Assembly (NCBI GenBank): GCA_002392385.1
Contig: DGGX01000233.1
Span: 1-8,586, forward strand
Source: Lachnospiraceae bacterium UBA3863
GTDB lineage: Bacteria; Bacillota; Clostridia; Lachnospirales; Lachnospiraceae
Direction: 5' to 3'
DNA length: 8,586 bases
Below the pieces are notes generated by a model. It searched no databases, had not been told where the DNA came from, and was given only the letters and a program-made list of their open reading frames with translations. Positions within the stretch are counted from its first letter, which is position 1. Every line of letters starts with the position of its first letter. Of the stretch, positions 1-8,586 are shown piece by piece. The position numbers were made by a program, and so were the translations under genes.

Positions 1-25
1 GGAAGCGGAGTAGTTCCTCTTTCAT
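1..25 (-). CDS. cdaR: Probable CdaR (YbbR-domain) protein, first 8 codons only
   Basis: An ATG at 25..23 overlaps the cdaA stop codon (ATGA) and opens a frame reading MKEELLRF before the window ends. A perfect AGGAGG lies eight bases upstream, so this is a real start rather than chance. In Firmicutes the gene after cdaA is nearly always cdaR/ybbR, a membrane-anchored protein with extracytoplasmic YbbR repeats that binds and modulates CdaA, usually followed by glmM. The short charged N-terminus ahead of a membrane helix would fit, but eight residues cannot prove the family. The identity rests on position. The ATGA overlap implies translational coupling, which would keep cyclase and regulator in proportion. 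Confidence 0.6.
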
Positions 26-918
26 GACTGCTCCCTCCTCTCGGATCTCCGTCTCTGCTGCCTGGACAGAATGCTCAGGACCGACCTGCGTCCCGCCGAC
101 AGCTCTTCCTTGTTCTGGATGGTCACCAGACGGGCCCGGAGATGGTCCGCGTCCACATTGCGGGTGAGATTGCCCTTATAGGCCAGGCTCACCAGTCCGT
201 TCTCCTCGGAGACGATGATGGTGAGGGCATCCGAGTTCTCCGACATGCCCATGCCCGCCCTGTGGCGTGTCCCGAGATCCTTGTCCATGCGGCTCTCGGA
301 GAGGGGCAGGTAGCAGGTGGCGGAGACCACTCTGTTGCCCCTTATGATGACCGCTCCGTCGTGAAGCGGCGTGTTCTTCTCGAAAATATTGATCAGGAGC
401 TGGCTGGAAACGATGGCGTCGACGGCGATGCCCGTTCTCTCGATCTCCTGCAGGGGCGTATTCTGTTCAATGACGATCAGGGCGCCCGTCTTGTTCTCCG
501 CCATCTGCTCACAGGCCCTGACGATCTCCCGCAGGGTCTTGTCGGAGAAAAGTCCGTCCTCCGACCGTGTCAGATCTACACGCAGAAGAGAACTGAGCAG
601 GTCAGTCTGGCCCAGTTCTTCAAATGCTTTGCGCAGCTCAGGCTGCAGTATGACTACGATGGCGATGAAAGCGATCCCCGCCACGTTCTGGACGATCCAG
701 AGGATGGTCGTCATGTTGAAGGCCGCCGCGACGACCACGAAGACGCCCACCAGGATCAGGCCCTTCATCATGGCCCACGCCCGGGTATCTCTCAGCCAGA
801 CCAGGATATGGTAGACCAGAAAAGAAATGATCAGTATCTCGATCAGATCTGTCATATGAACGGCAGGCATATGTAGTTGTCCCAGATATCTCTGGAGATA
901 ATTCAGCGCGTTCTGCAT
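22..918 (-). CDS. cdaA: Diadenylate cyclase CdaA (DacA), c-di-AMP synthase
   Basis: A 298-residue membrane-bound enzyme that condenses two ATP into cyclic di-AMP, the messenger controlling potassium and osmolyte transport and cell-wall homeostasis in Firmicutes. Three N-terminal transmembrane helices are visible (about residues 24-42, 53-68 and 70-91), then a short linker and the cytoplasmic DAC domain (about 110-260). The two catalytic signatures are intact: DGA at 187-189 in LHDGAVI and RHR at 218-220 in GTRHRAG. The family is usually about 270-280 residues, so the basic tail (RQQRRRSERREQS) is slightly long. The start at 918 has only a weak, close Shine-Dalgarno (GGTAGGAT adjoining the ATG). 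Internal ATGs at Met17 and Met22 are alternatives and would leave all helices intact. A 32-base gap separates it from the upstream membrane-protein gene, and it overlaps the probable cdaR by ATGA. Confidence 0.96.
   Translation of the reverse strand: MQNALNYLQRYLGQLHMPAVHMTDLIEILIISFLVYHILVWLRDTRAWAMMKGLILVGVFVVVAAAFNMTTILWIVQNVAGIAFIAIVVILQPELRKAFEELGQTDLLSSLLRVDLTRSEDGLFSDKTLREIVRACEQMAENKTGALIVIEQNTPLQEIERTGIAVDAIVSSQLLINIFEKNTPLHDGAVIIRGNRVVSATCYLPLSESRMDKDLGTRHRAGMGMSENSDALTIIVSEENGLVSLAYKGNLTRNVDADHLRARLVTIQNKEELSAGRRSVLSILSRQQRRRSERREQS
34..39 (-). promoter_or_regulatory. Shine-Dalgarno for the gene after cdaA
   Basis: The minus strand reads AGGAGG here, followed by eight bases and then the ATG at 25..23. 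It is a consensus site lying wholly inside the last codons of cdaA, in the part encoding the basic tail RRRSERREQS. It fixes the start of the downstream gene. Confidence 0.8.
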
Positions 919-950
919 ATCCTACCGTCCCGTCTGTCTGTAAGCTCCGA
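919..950 (-). other. Short gap before cdaA
   Basis: Thirty-two bases between the stop of the 519-residue gene and the cdaA ATG, the longest non-coding stretch in the window. It holds a weak purine-rich ribosome binding site (GGTAGGAT abutting the ATG). No promoter-like hexamer pair and no terminator hairpin are apparent, so readthrough from the upstream gene is expected. Confidence 0.6.
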
Positions 951-2510
951 TCAGGCCTGTCCCGCGGTCTTCGGTGCCTTGTCCTCCTCTTCTGTCTCAG
1001 CTTCCGCCTCATCCATGGAGAGCTCCTGCGCCAGTTCTCTGGACAGGGCCTCCGCTTCGGCCGTGATATCTTCGTTATCCTCCCGGATCTCCGGCAGGTC
1101 TTCCTCCTCTTCGCCGGCAGCCTCAGGGGCTGTCTCGATCTCCTCAGCCTTCTCGGCGGCAGATGCCTCGCCTTCCTCAGGCTCCGCGGCAGGCTGGTCC
1201 GGCTCATCCGTAACGGCGCCGGCGCCGTGCCGTTTCCAGTCATCCAGGAACTTCTTCACACGGTCCAGCAGACCGCCCTGTGCCTCAGCGGCAGGCTGAG
1301 CCGCCTCTTCAGAGGCAGATACGGCCGCTTCCGTGGCAGCCGCAGCTGCTTCAGGGGCCGGTACGCCGGCTTTGACCGCGACAGGAACAGGTGTGGTGAG
1401 AGACGCATCCGCAGCGGGCGCGGGAGCCTTCGCTGTCTCAGCGGCCGGTGCGGGCGCTTTGGCCGCGGCCGGCGCAGCCGCTTTAGCGGCGGGCGCCGGG
1501 CTCTTTTCTGCCGCGGGTCTGGCTGCCGCAGCGGGCCTGATCTCCTCGTCAGCCTCCGCGAACAGGTCCCGGCCGGCGGGCTCGTGATAGAAATCACTGG
1601 CCTTTCTGTCCGGCGCTTCCATGGAGAAGCGGGGAACGGCTTTTACGAAGTAGTAATAATCGTCATCCGCGAACTGCACATTCTCCATGCGGGTGAAGTC
1701 CACATTATTCACGAAGAAGGTGATGACCACGGCGATCAGCAGGGAGAGCAGGATCCAGGGGATGTTCTGCACGATATTGGCCTCGACGCCGTAATGGTAC
1801 TCGGCGTAGACCAGGATCAGAAGCTCCGTGAGGATGCCGGCGCAGGACGCGATGTACCAGGCATGGGTGATCGCCAGCCGGCGGATGAAATAGACCACCA
1901 GGACCGTGGCCGCCATGGCGCCCGCGATGACCCACATGGACCGGTTGTGCACCATGTTGTCCACGAGGAAACGGAAGTTCTTCAGCAGCTGTTCCACGGA
2001 ATCGGCTCCGCGCAGCCAGTTGCGGTGCTCCACCACCAGATGGAGATACTCCCAGATGATAACACCCAGGGCCGTAGGCACACAGGCGCCCACAGAGAAG
2101 AGCAGGCCGGCCGCCAGCGGCACGGCGAAGTGAAGATTCACCGTCATCGCCAGGGGCATCAGCAGCAGGATCACCGCGCTGTGAGGCGCGAACCGGAAGA
2201 ATACAAGAAAAACGATCAGGAAGATCGCCGCTCCCAGAGCGGCCGCCTCCATGGACAGGGAATAGAGATGCAGCAGGATGATCAGCGCCAGCAGGGCCGC
2301 CATCATGCTCATGGGCATCAGGGTACAGGCCAGGGCAATGATCACGATGAGCAGATAATTGTTGAGGCGTGTCATGAAGCCCATGCCGCGGCTGATCTCC
2401 ACCAGCAGCAGAAAGGCCAGCAGGAACCGGAAGACCGGCCTGAAAATATAGTCATAGCTTCTGTATACATCTACGATCCTGTCCCGGATCTCATACAATG
2501 TCGTGGTCAT
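951..2510 (-). CDS. Uncharacterised polytopic membrane protein with Ala/Pro/Glu-rich cytoplasmic tail
   Basis: I do not recognise a named family for this 519-residue protein. Residues 1-270 are strongly hydrophobic with roughly seven to nine transmembrane segments (around 25-42, 52-66, 68-84, 88-106, 111-150 as one or two, 191-209, 214-236 and 247-267). A hydrophilic loop at about 160-190 holds EHRNWLRGADSVEQLLKNF. After the last helix comes a compact aromatic/acidic segment at 276-294 containing VQFADDDYYYFVKAVPRF. The remainder (about 301-519) is low complexity: Ala/Pro/Lys-rich to about 370, Ala/Glu-rich to 410, a short amphipathic stretch (LLDRVKKFLDDWKRHG, 414-429), then strongly acidic to the end. 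No transporter or enzyme motif is evident. It overlaps the 142-residue gene by ATGA and has an excellent Shine-Dalgarno, so the two are probably made together. Its place directly before cdaA suggests a link to c-di-AMP signalling or the envelope, which is inference. Confidence 0.85.
   Translation of the reverse strand: MTTTLYEIRDRIVDVYRSYDYIFRPVFRFLLAFLLLVEISRGMGFMTRLNNYLLIVIIALACTLMPMSMMAALLALIILLHLYSLSMEAAALGAAIFLIVFLVFFRFAPHSAVILLLMPLAMTVNLHFAVPLAAGLLFSVGACVPTALGVIIWEYLHLVVEHRNWLRGADSVEQLLKNFRFLVDNMVHNRSMWVIAGAMAATVLVVYFIRRLAITHAWYIASCAGILTELLILVYAEYHYGVEANIVQNIPWILLSLLIAVVITFFVNNVDFTRMENVQFADDDYYYFVKAVPRFSMEAPDRKASDFYHEPAGRDLFAEADEEIRPAAAARPAAEKSPAPAAKAAAPAAAKAPAPAAETAKAPAPAADASLTTPVPVAVKAGVPAPEAAAAATEAAVSASEEAAQPAAEAQGGLLDRVKKFLDDWKRHGAGAVTDEPDQPAAEPEEGEASAAEKAEEIETAPEAAGEEEEDLPEIREDNEDITAEAEALSRELAQELSMDEAEAETEEEDKAPKTAGQA
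1407..1460 (-). repeat. Protein-level KAPAPAA tandem repeat in the 519-residue protein
   Basis: Residues 351-357 and 361-367 both read KAPAPAA, in a ten-residue period (KAPAPAAETA then KAPAPAADAS), inside a longer run of similar Lys-Ala-Pro units beginning near residue 336. The DNA copies (1440..1460 and 1410..1430) use different synonymous codons at six of seven positions, so this is a repeat of amino-acid sequence and not a recent DNA duplication. Confidence 0.8.
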
Positions 2511-2935
2511 GCAGTCTCCTCCGTTGCTCCGCTCTCCTTCTGCTTGTCGTACAGCTCATATTCTTCCGCCATGTACTCCAGGTCCCGGCGGTATTTCTTC
2601 AGCCGTCCCTGGGCCCTGCGGAAGCGTCCGCGGTAGATCACAAAGGTAAGCGCGCAGAAGCCGGCGATAAAGACCGCGTAATAGCGCACCCACTGCTTCA
2701 GGATCTCCAGAATGGAGTTGTCGAAAAGTCTCAGGAACATGGCATCGAAATGATACCCGCAGTAGACGGCAAAAACGATGCCGAAAGCGATCGTCCCCGA
2801 AATGAAGGACCCCACCATCTGCGAGAACACATAATCGTTCCCGAAATATCCGTTGACTCTCTCGTCTCTGCTGATCTGTTCCTCTTCATAGATCGCCAGA
2901 CGGGTCATCGTCCGGATCCTGTCCTGTTTCAGCAT
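2507..2935 (-). CDS. Uncharacterised small membrane protein, two helices plus charged C-terminal helix
   Basis: A 142-residue protein with no family I can name. Residues 1-37 are polar and charged and there is no signal peptide. Two hydrophobic helices follow (about 38-60, VGSFISGTIAFGIVFAVYCG, and about 84-101, YYAVFIAGFCALTFVIYR), joined by an amphipathic loop (FLRLFDNSILEILKQWVR). Residues 103-135 are highly charged and probably helical or coiled coil. By the positive-inside rule (RGRFRRAQGRLKKYRR after helix 2) both termini should be cytoplasmic, with a short external loop. It starts 7 bases inside the end of comF, with GGAG ten bases before the ATG, and overlaps the next gene by ATGA. 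An internal Met10 is an alternative start. Strict coupling to the 519-residue protein suggests the two form a complex, which is inference. Confidence 0.85.
   Translation of the reverse strand: MLKQDRIRTMTRLAIYEEEQISRDERVNGYFGNDYVFSQMVGSFISGTIAFGIVFAVYCGYHFDAMFLRLFDNSILEILKQWVRYYAVFIAGFCALTFVIYRGRFRRAQGRLKKYRRDLEYMAEEYELYDKQKESGATEETA
2516..2522 (-). promoter_or_regulatory. Shine-Dalgarno for the 519-residue membrane protein
   Basis: The minus strand reads GGAGGAG, five bases before the ATG at 2510..2508, inside the last codons of the upstream 142-residue gene. With the ATGA stop/start overlap it marks the start firmly and implies efficient, coupled translation. Confidence 0.8.
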
Positions 2936-3699
2936 ATAGATTGTTCTCCAATCGCTAATGTAAGGAAATAGACCGGTCCGGCCCCTGCCCTCCTGAGCGC
3001 GCGGGCACAGGCATCCATGGTTGCCCCGGTCGTATAGATATCGTCTATGAGCATAATCGATTTTGATTCTACACTATTTCCTTTTACATGGAAAGCGTTT
3101 TCTGTATTTTTCTGCCTCTCCCGGACCGTCATGCCCCGCATGAGAGCCGTGTTTACGGTGCGTTCCAGGACATTCTCCGCCGTCGGGATCCCCGTCTGCC
3201 GGGAGATGACGCGGGCCAGCAGGACGCTCTGGTCATAGCCTCTCTGCCGCACTCTGGCCGGGGAGGACGGCACGGGGACCAGCAGCTGGGGAGGCCGCCG
3301 GCGGACGAGGGCCGGCCCCTGACGGCTCCATGCCAGATATCTGTCCGCCATGGCTCTGCCGAAGGGCTCCGCGTACTCCTCCCTGTGCCGGTATTTGAAT
3401 CTGTAGAGGGCCCCGCTGCAGCTCCGGAAGGTATAGACGGCCGCCCCCGCGTCGTAGGCGTGTCTGCCGGAGACGCAGTCGGCGCAGTACTCCCTGGCCG
3501 GGTCCACCGGCTTGCCGCAGCGCATGCAGGTGTGCTGTCCCACCGGCCGCAGACTCGTCTCGCAGTCCGTGCAGATCAGGGCGCCGAAGGGTCTGACCGG
3601 GCGGTCGCAGACGGGACACCGGCGGGGGAACACAAGGTCCACGGCCCGGCTTCCCAGGCCGGCGGCAAGGCGGCCGATCCCCCTCCCGGGATCAGTCAT
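2929..3699 (-). CDS. comF: ComF-family phosphoribosyltransferase-like protein
   Basis: A 256-residue ComF/ComFC (GntX-like) protein. The N-terminal third has eight cysteines in four CxxC pairs (C28/31, C43/46, C58/61, C72/75), a zinc-binding module. The C-terminal part is a type I phosphoribosyltransferase fold: VPVPSS at 141-146, RQRGYDQS at 151-158, TVRERQKNTENAF at 191-203 and the PRPP loop IMLIDDIYTTGAT at 215-227 with the acidic pair D219/D220. In competent bacteria ComF homologues help take single-stranded DNA into the cytoplasm. Their wider distribution suggests a general role in DNA or nucleotide metabolism. It follows recD2 by 22 bases. The ATG at 3699 lies within a 21-base tandem duplication, and its purine-rich ribosome site sits very close to it. 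A GTG near residue 20 (about 3642) is an alternative start. Residues 200-215 are encoded by an unusually AT-rich patch. Confidence 0.93.
   Translation of the reverse strand: MTDPGRGIGRLAAGLGSRAVDLVFPRRCPVCDRPVRPFGALICTDCETSLRPVGQHTCMRCGKPVDPAREYCADCVSGRHAYDAGAAVYTFRSCSGALYRFKYRHREEYAEPFGRAMADRYLAWSRQGPALVRRRPPQLLVPVPSSPARVRQRGYDQSVLLARVISRQTGIPTAENVLERTVNTALMRGMTVRERQKNTENAFHVKGNSVESKSIMLIDDIYTTGATMDACARALRRAGAGPVYFLTLAIGEQSIC
3051..3110 (-). promoter_or_regulatory. AT-rich patch with a candidate sigma-A promoter inside comF
   Basis: This 60-base segment is about 30% GC (18 of 60 counted) in a distinctly GC-rich window. On the minus strand it contains TTTCCA (3094..3089, four of six matches to TTGACA) and TAGAAT (3071..3066, five of six to TATAAT) separated by exactly 17 bases. 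Transcription from it would begin near 3060 and cover the two membrane-protein genes, cdaA and cdaR without the repair genes. It lies within coding sequence, so the evidence is composition and motif match only. Confidence 0.35.
3090..3103. promoter_or_regulatory. cre-like palindrome overlapping the candidate -35
   Basis: The plus strand reads GGAAAGCGTTTTCT, which fits the CcpA cre consensus TGWAANCGNTNWCA at all but its first and last positions and has near-dyad symmetry (GAAA..TTTC arms around GCGT). It overlaps the candidate -35 at 3089..3094, where a bound repressor would block transcription. One degenerate site in a coding region can arise by chance. Confidence 0.2.
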
Positions 3700-3717
3700 C
3701 CCCCTTCCGGGATCAGT
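3676..3717 (-). repeat. 21-base tandem duplication across the comF start
   Basis: Two adjacent 21-base units (3697..3717 and 3676..3696 on the minus strand) match at 19 of 21 positions. Each contains ACTGATCCCGG, then an AGGGGG purine tract, then AT plus a last base. In the upstream unit the end is ATG, the comF start used here. In the downstream unit it is ATC (Ile8). The unit is seven codons, so the frame is kept. The event seems to have duplicated the ribosome site and start codon. Confidence 0.85.
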
Positions 3718-3721
3718 CCCT

Positions 3722-5992
3722 CTATCGATCCGTCCCCATGTCTCCGGGTATATCCTGTCCGTAGGCTCTCCTCCTGATCTCTTCGATCCTGTCTCTCAGT
3801 CCTGTATAGCGCAGGCTCTGCCGGGTGTTGGCGATCATATCCCGCACGGCCTCCCTGCTGCCCAGAATCACCACGCAGTTCCTGGCCCGGGTCACCGCCG
3901 TGTACAGAAGATTGCGGTTGAAAAGTCCCGACGGGCCGGACAGAAGCGGCAGGATCACCGCCGGATACTCCGATCCCTGGGACTTGTGCACCGTCACGGC
4001 GTAGGCCAGCTCCAAGTCCTCCAGCTCCGAGAAGGGATAGGTGACCATTCTCTCCTCATCGAACCGCACGGTCATGGTCCGCGCGTGGGGATCGATCTCC
4101 TCCACACGGCCGAAATCGCCGTTGAAGATGCCCGTCCCCTGCTCCACGGGGATGCCGAAATTGCCCCGGACCTCCCAGGCGATCTGGTAATTGTTTCTGG
4201 TCTGCATGACCTTGTCGCCCTCCCGGAAGGTCACCTCCTGCCGGGTATACTCCCTGCGGTCGGGCGAGGGCGGATTCAGGACGGACTGCAGGACCTCGTT
4301 GAGACGGTTGACGCCCAGATTGCCCTTGCGCATGGGCGTCAGGACCTGGACCTCCCAGGGATTGCAGCGGGCGTACTTCGGAAGCCTGCCCTGCAGCAGA
4401 TCCACGGTGTGCTTGTAGATCACCGGCACCTGGTCCCTCTCTAAAAAGAAGAAATCCCTGCTCTGATTGTCCAGGCTCAGCATCTCTCCTTCCAGGATCC
4501 GGTGGGCGTTCACGACGATGTCGCTCTCCAGGGCCTGCCGGAAGATCTTTTTGAGCCGTATGGTGCGGAAGGCCCCGCTCTCCATCAGATCCTGCAGCAC
4601 CCTGCCCGGCCCCACGCTGGGCAGCTGGTCCACGTCTCCCACCAGGATCAGCCGGGTCCCGGGGAGGACAGCCTTGAGGAGCGAATAGAAGAGGTGGGTA
4701 TCCACCATGCTCATCTCGTCGATGATCAGGGCGTCCGTCTCCAGGGGGTTGTCCCGGTCCTTCTCGAAGGTGCCCCCGTCGCCCCCTCCGTTCTCCGCGG
4801 GCAGGCCCCGCACGCCCAGAAGGCGGTGAATGGTCATGGCGGGATAACCGGTTGCCTCCGTCATCCTCCTGGCCGCCCGTCCCGTGGGCGCCGCCAGCAG
4901 GACGGTGAGGTCCGCCTCCCGCAGCATGCGGATGATGGTATTGATCGTCGTGGTCTTGCCGGTGCCCGGTCCGCCCGACAGCAGCAGGACCGTGCGGCTG
5001 ACGGCCTGCAGCACGGCTTCCCGCTGCAGATCGTCCAGCTCCAGCCCTTCTCTCTCCTCGATCCGGCGGATGACCGCTTCCGGATCGCGCATATTGGTGT
5101 CCCTGGGCCTGTCCGCATCCAGTTCCAGCAGCATCCGGGCGATCTGCTGCTCCTCCCGGAAGGCGCGGGGGCTGTAGATCTGCCGCGGCTCCGTTCCCCT
5201 GGAGATCAGCTCTCTCTCCACCAGCAGGTTGTCCATCTGCAGGAGGATCTGGTCCTCCTCCACCTGGAGGAGACGGCGGGCCCGTCTCACGACCTCCTCC
5301 GCGGGCAGGTAGCTGTGTCCCTCCCCCGCGGCCTCCGAGAGGATGTAGAGCAGACCGCTCCGGATCCGGAAGTCGGAGTCCGCCCGGATCCCCACCCGGG
5401 AGGCGATCAGGTCCGCCGTGGCAAAACCGATCCCCCGCACGTCCTCAGCCAGCCGGTAGGGGTTCTCCTTGAGGATCCCGTAGATGCCCATGCCGTAGGT
5501 CTTCCAGATCCGGATGGCCATGGTGTTGGTGATCCCGTACTGCTGCAGGAACATCATGGCGTCCCGGAGGTCCCTTTTGTCCTGGGCCTGGGCCGCGATC
5601 TCCCGGGCGCCCCGGGCGCTGATGCCCTTGACCTCGGCCAGCCTTTCCGGCTCCTCGTCGATGATCCGCATGGTGTCGCTGCCGAATCTGCGGATGATCC
5701 GCGCCGCCAGGGCCGCTCCGATCCCCTTGATGGCGCCGGAGGACAGGTAGCGGAGCATAGCCTCCTCCGTCTCCGGTGCCACTGCCTCATAGGAATCCAG
5801 CTTGAGCTGCTGCCCGTAAACGGCATGCTCCACGTAGCTCCCGGTCACCCGGCAGCTCTCCCCCTCGCTGATGGCCGCCACGGTCCCCGTGCAGGTGACG
5901 GTCTCCCCGGCAGCGTTCAGCTCGAACACCGTATAGGCGGTCTCCTCGCTGCGGTAAATAATATTCTCTACGTATCCCCTGAACTCTTCCAT
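3722..5992 (-). CDS. recD2: RecD2-type 5'-3' DNA helicase
   Basis: A 756-residue superfamily 1B helicase of the RecD2 (RecD/TraA-like) group, near the family's usual 700-800. Order of parts: an N-terminal OB-like region (about 1-75), helix-hairpin-helix motifs around 86-104, 118-133 and 181-201, then the ATPase core. Motifs seen are the Q-type glutamine Q323, Walker A GGPGTGKTT at 340-348, Walker B ALIIDE at 421-426, GDVDQLPSVG at 452-461, and motif VI VTVHKSQGSEYP at 666-677 with YTAVTRAR at 697-704. All key residues are present, so it should be active. RecD2 works without RecBC and is linked to replication-fork and recombinational repair in Bacillus and Deinococcus. A short Gly-rich stretch (ENGGGDGG, 400-407) precedes Walker B. 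The ATG directly abuts the uvrA TAA, with AAGGGA just upstream as ribosome site, so translation is probably coupled to uvrA. Confidence 0.96.
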   Translation of the reverse strand: MEEFRGYVENIIYRSEETAYTVFELNAAGETVTCTGTVAAISEGESCRVTGSYVEHAVYGQQLKLDSYEAVAPETEEAMLRYLSSGAIKGIGAALAARIIRRFGSDTMRIIDEEPERLAEVKGISARGAREIAAQAQDKRDLRDAMMFLQQYGITNTMAIRIWKTYGMGIYGILKENPYRLAEDVRGIGFATADLIASRVGIRADSDFRIRSGLLYILSEAAGEGHSYLPAEEVVRRARRLLQVEEDQILLQMDNLLVERELISRGTEPRQIYSPRAFREEQQIARMLLELDADRPRDTNMRDPEAVIRRIEEREGLELDDLQREAVLQAVSRTVLLLSGGPGTGKTTTINTIIRMLREADLTVLLAAPTGRAARRMTEATGYPAMTIHRLLGVRGLPAENGGGDGGTFEKDRDNPLETDALIIDEMSMVDTHLFYSLLKAVLPGTRLILVGDVDQLPSVGPGRVLQDLMESGAFRTIRLKKIFRQALESDIVVNAHRILEGEMLSLDNQSRDFFFLERDQVPVIYKHTVDLLQGRLPKYARCNPWEVQVLTPMRKGNLGVNRLNEVLQSVLNPPSPDRREYTRQEVTFREGDKVMQTRNNYQIAWEVRGNFGIPVEQGTGIFNGDFGRVEEIDPHARTMTVRFDEERMVTYPFSELEDLELAYAVTVHKSQGSEYPAVILPLLSGPSGLFNRNLLYTAVTRARNCVVILGSREAVRDMIANTRQSLRYTGLRDRIEEIRRRAYGQDIPGDMGTDR

Positions 5993-8586
<2,594 letters not shown>

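Noticed and set aside
142..876. Plus-strand open frame of about 244 codons opposite cdaA
   Set aside because: It mirrors cdaA, whose catalytic DGA and RHR motifs are unambiguous on the minus strand. The plus-strand translation shows no recognisable domain.
1407..1520. Possible minisatellite-type DNA repeat in the Ala/Pro region
   Set aside because: The similarity is in the protein. The DNA copies differ at nearly every synonymous position, so there is no true DNA tandem array.
1227..2636. Long plus-strand open frame of about 469 codons opposite the 519-residue membrane protein
   Set aside because: The translation is rich in His, Gln, Arg and Gly with no domain logic, typical of the antisense of a hydrophobic gene in GC-rich DNA. 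The minus-strand gene has a Shine-Dalgarno, an overlapping neighbour and clear membrane helices.
3700..3721. Terminator or promoter between recD2 and comF
   Set aside because: Only 22 bases are available, mostly filled by the 21-base repeat unit. There is no stem followed by a T-run and no promoter hexamers.
3512..4444. Plus-strand open frame of about 310 codons across the recD2/comF junction
   Set aside because: It spans the antisense of two well-identified genes and shows no motifs or convincing start context.

Overview
The window looks like a chromosomal stretch of a fairly GC-rich Firmicute, most likely Clostridia and possibly Lachnospiraceae. The reasons are a CdaA-type diadenylate cyclase followed by a probable cdaR, a RecD2-type helicase with no RecBC partner, AGGAGG-like ribosome binding sites, and protein sequences of clostridial character. 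The family-level placement is an inference. No mobile element, RNA gene or CRISPR array was seen.

All genes lie on the minus strand and read right to left as one tightly packed unit. In transcription order they are: uvrA (5' end beyond the right edge), recD2, a comF-family phosphoribosyltransferase gene, a 142-residue two-helix membrane protein, a 519-residue polytopic membrane protein with a long Ala/Pro/Glu tail, cdaA, and the first eight codons of a probable cdaR at the left edge. Junctions are a TAA directly abutting ATG (uvrA/recD2), a 22-base gap (recD2/comF), a 7-base overlap (comF/142-residue gene), an ATGA overlap (142/519), a 32-base gap (519/cdaA) and another ATGA overlap (cdaA/cdaR). 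There is no intergenic stretch above 32 bases.

Functionally the window has two halves. The upstream half is DNA transactions: UvrA recognises lesions in nucleotide excision repair, RecD2 is a 5'-3' helicase, and ComF proteins act in DNA uptake or processing of imported DNA. The downstream half is membrane and second-messenger: CdaA makes c-di-AMP, CdaR regulates it, and two uncharacterised membrane proteins sit just upstream in the same reading direction. A conspicuously AT-rich patch inside the 3' part of comF contains a plausible sigma-A promoter and a cre-like palindrome, so the membrane/c-di-AMP half may be transcribed separately from the repair half.

The best candidates for undescribed biology are the two membrane proteins, as possible partners of CdaA, and the possible internal regulatory island in comF. 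The rest is ordinary core-genome content.
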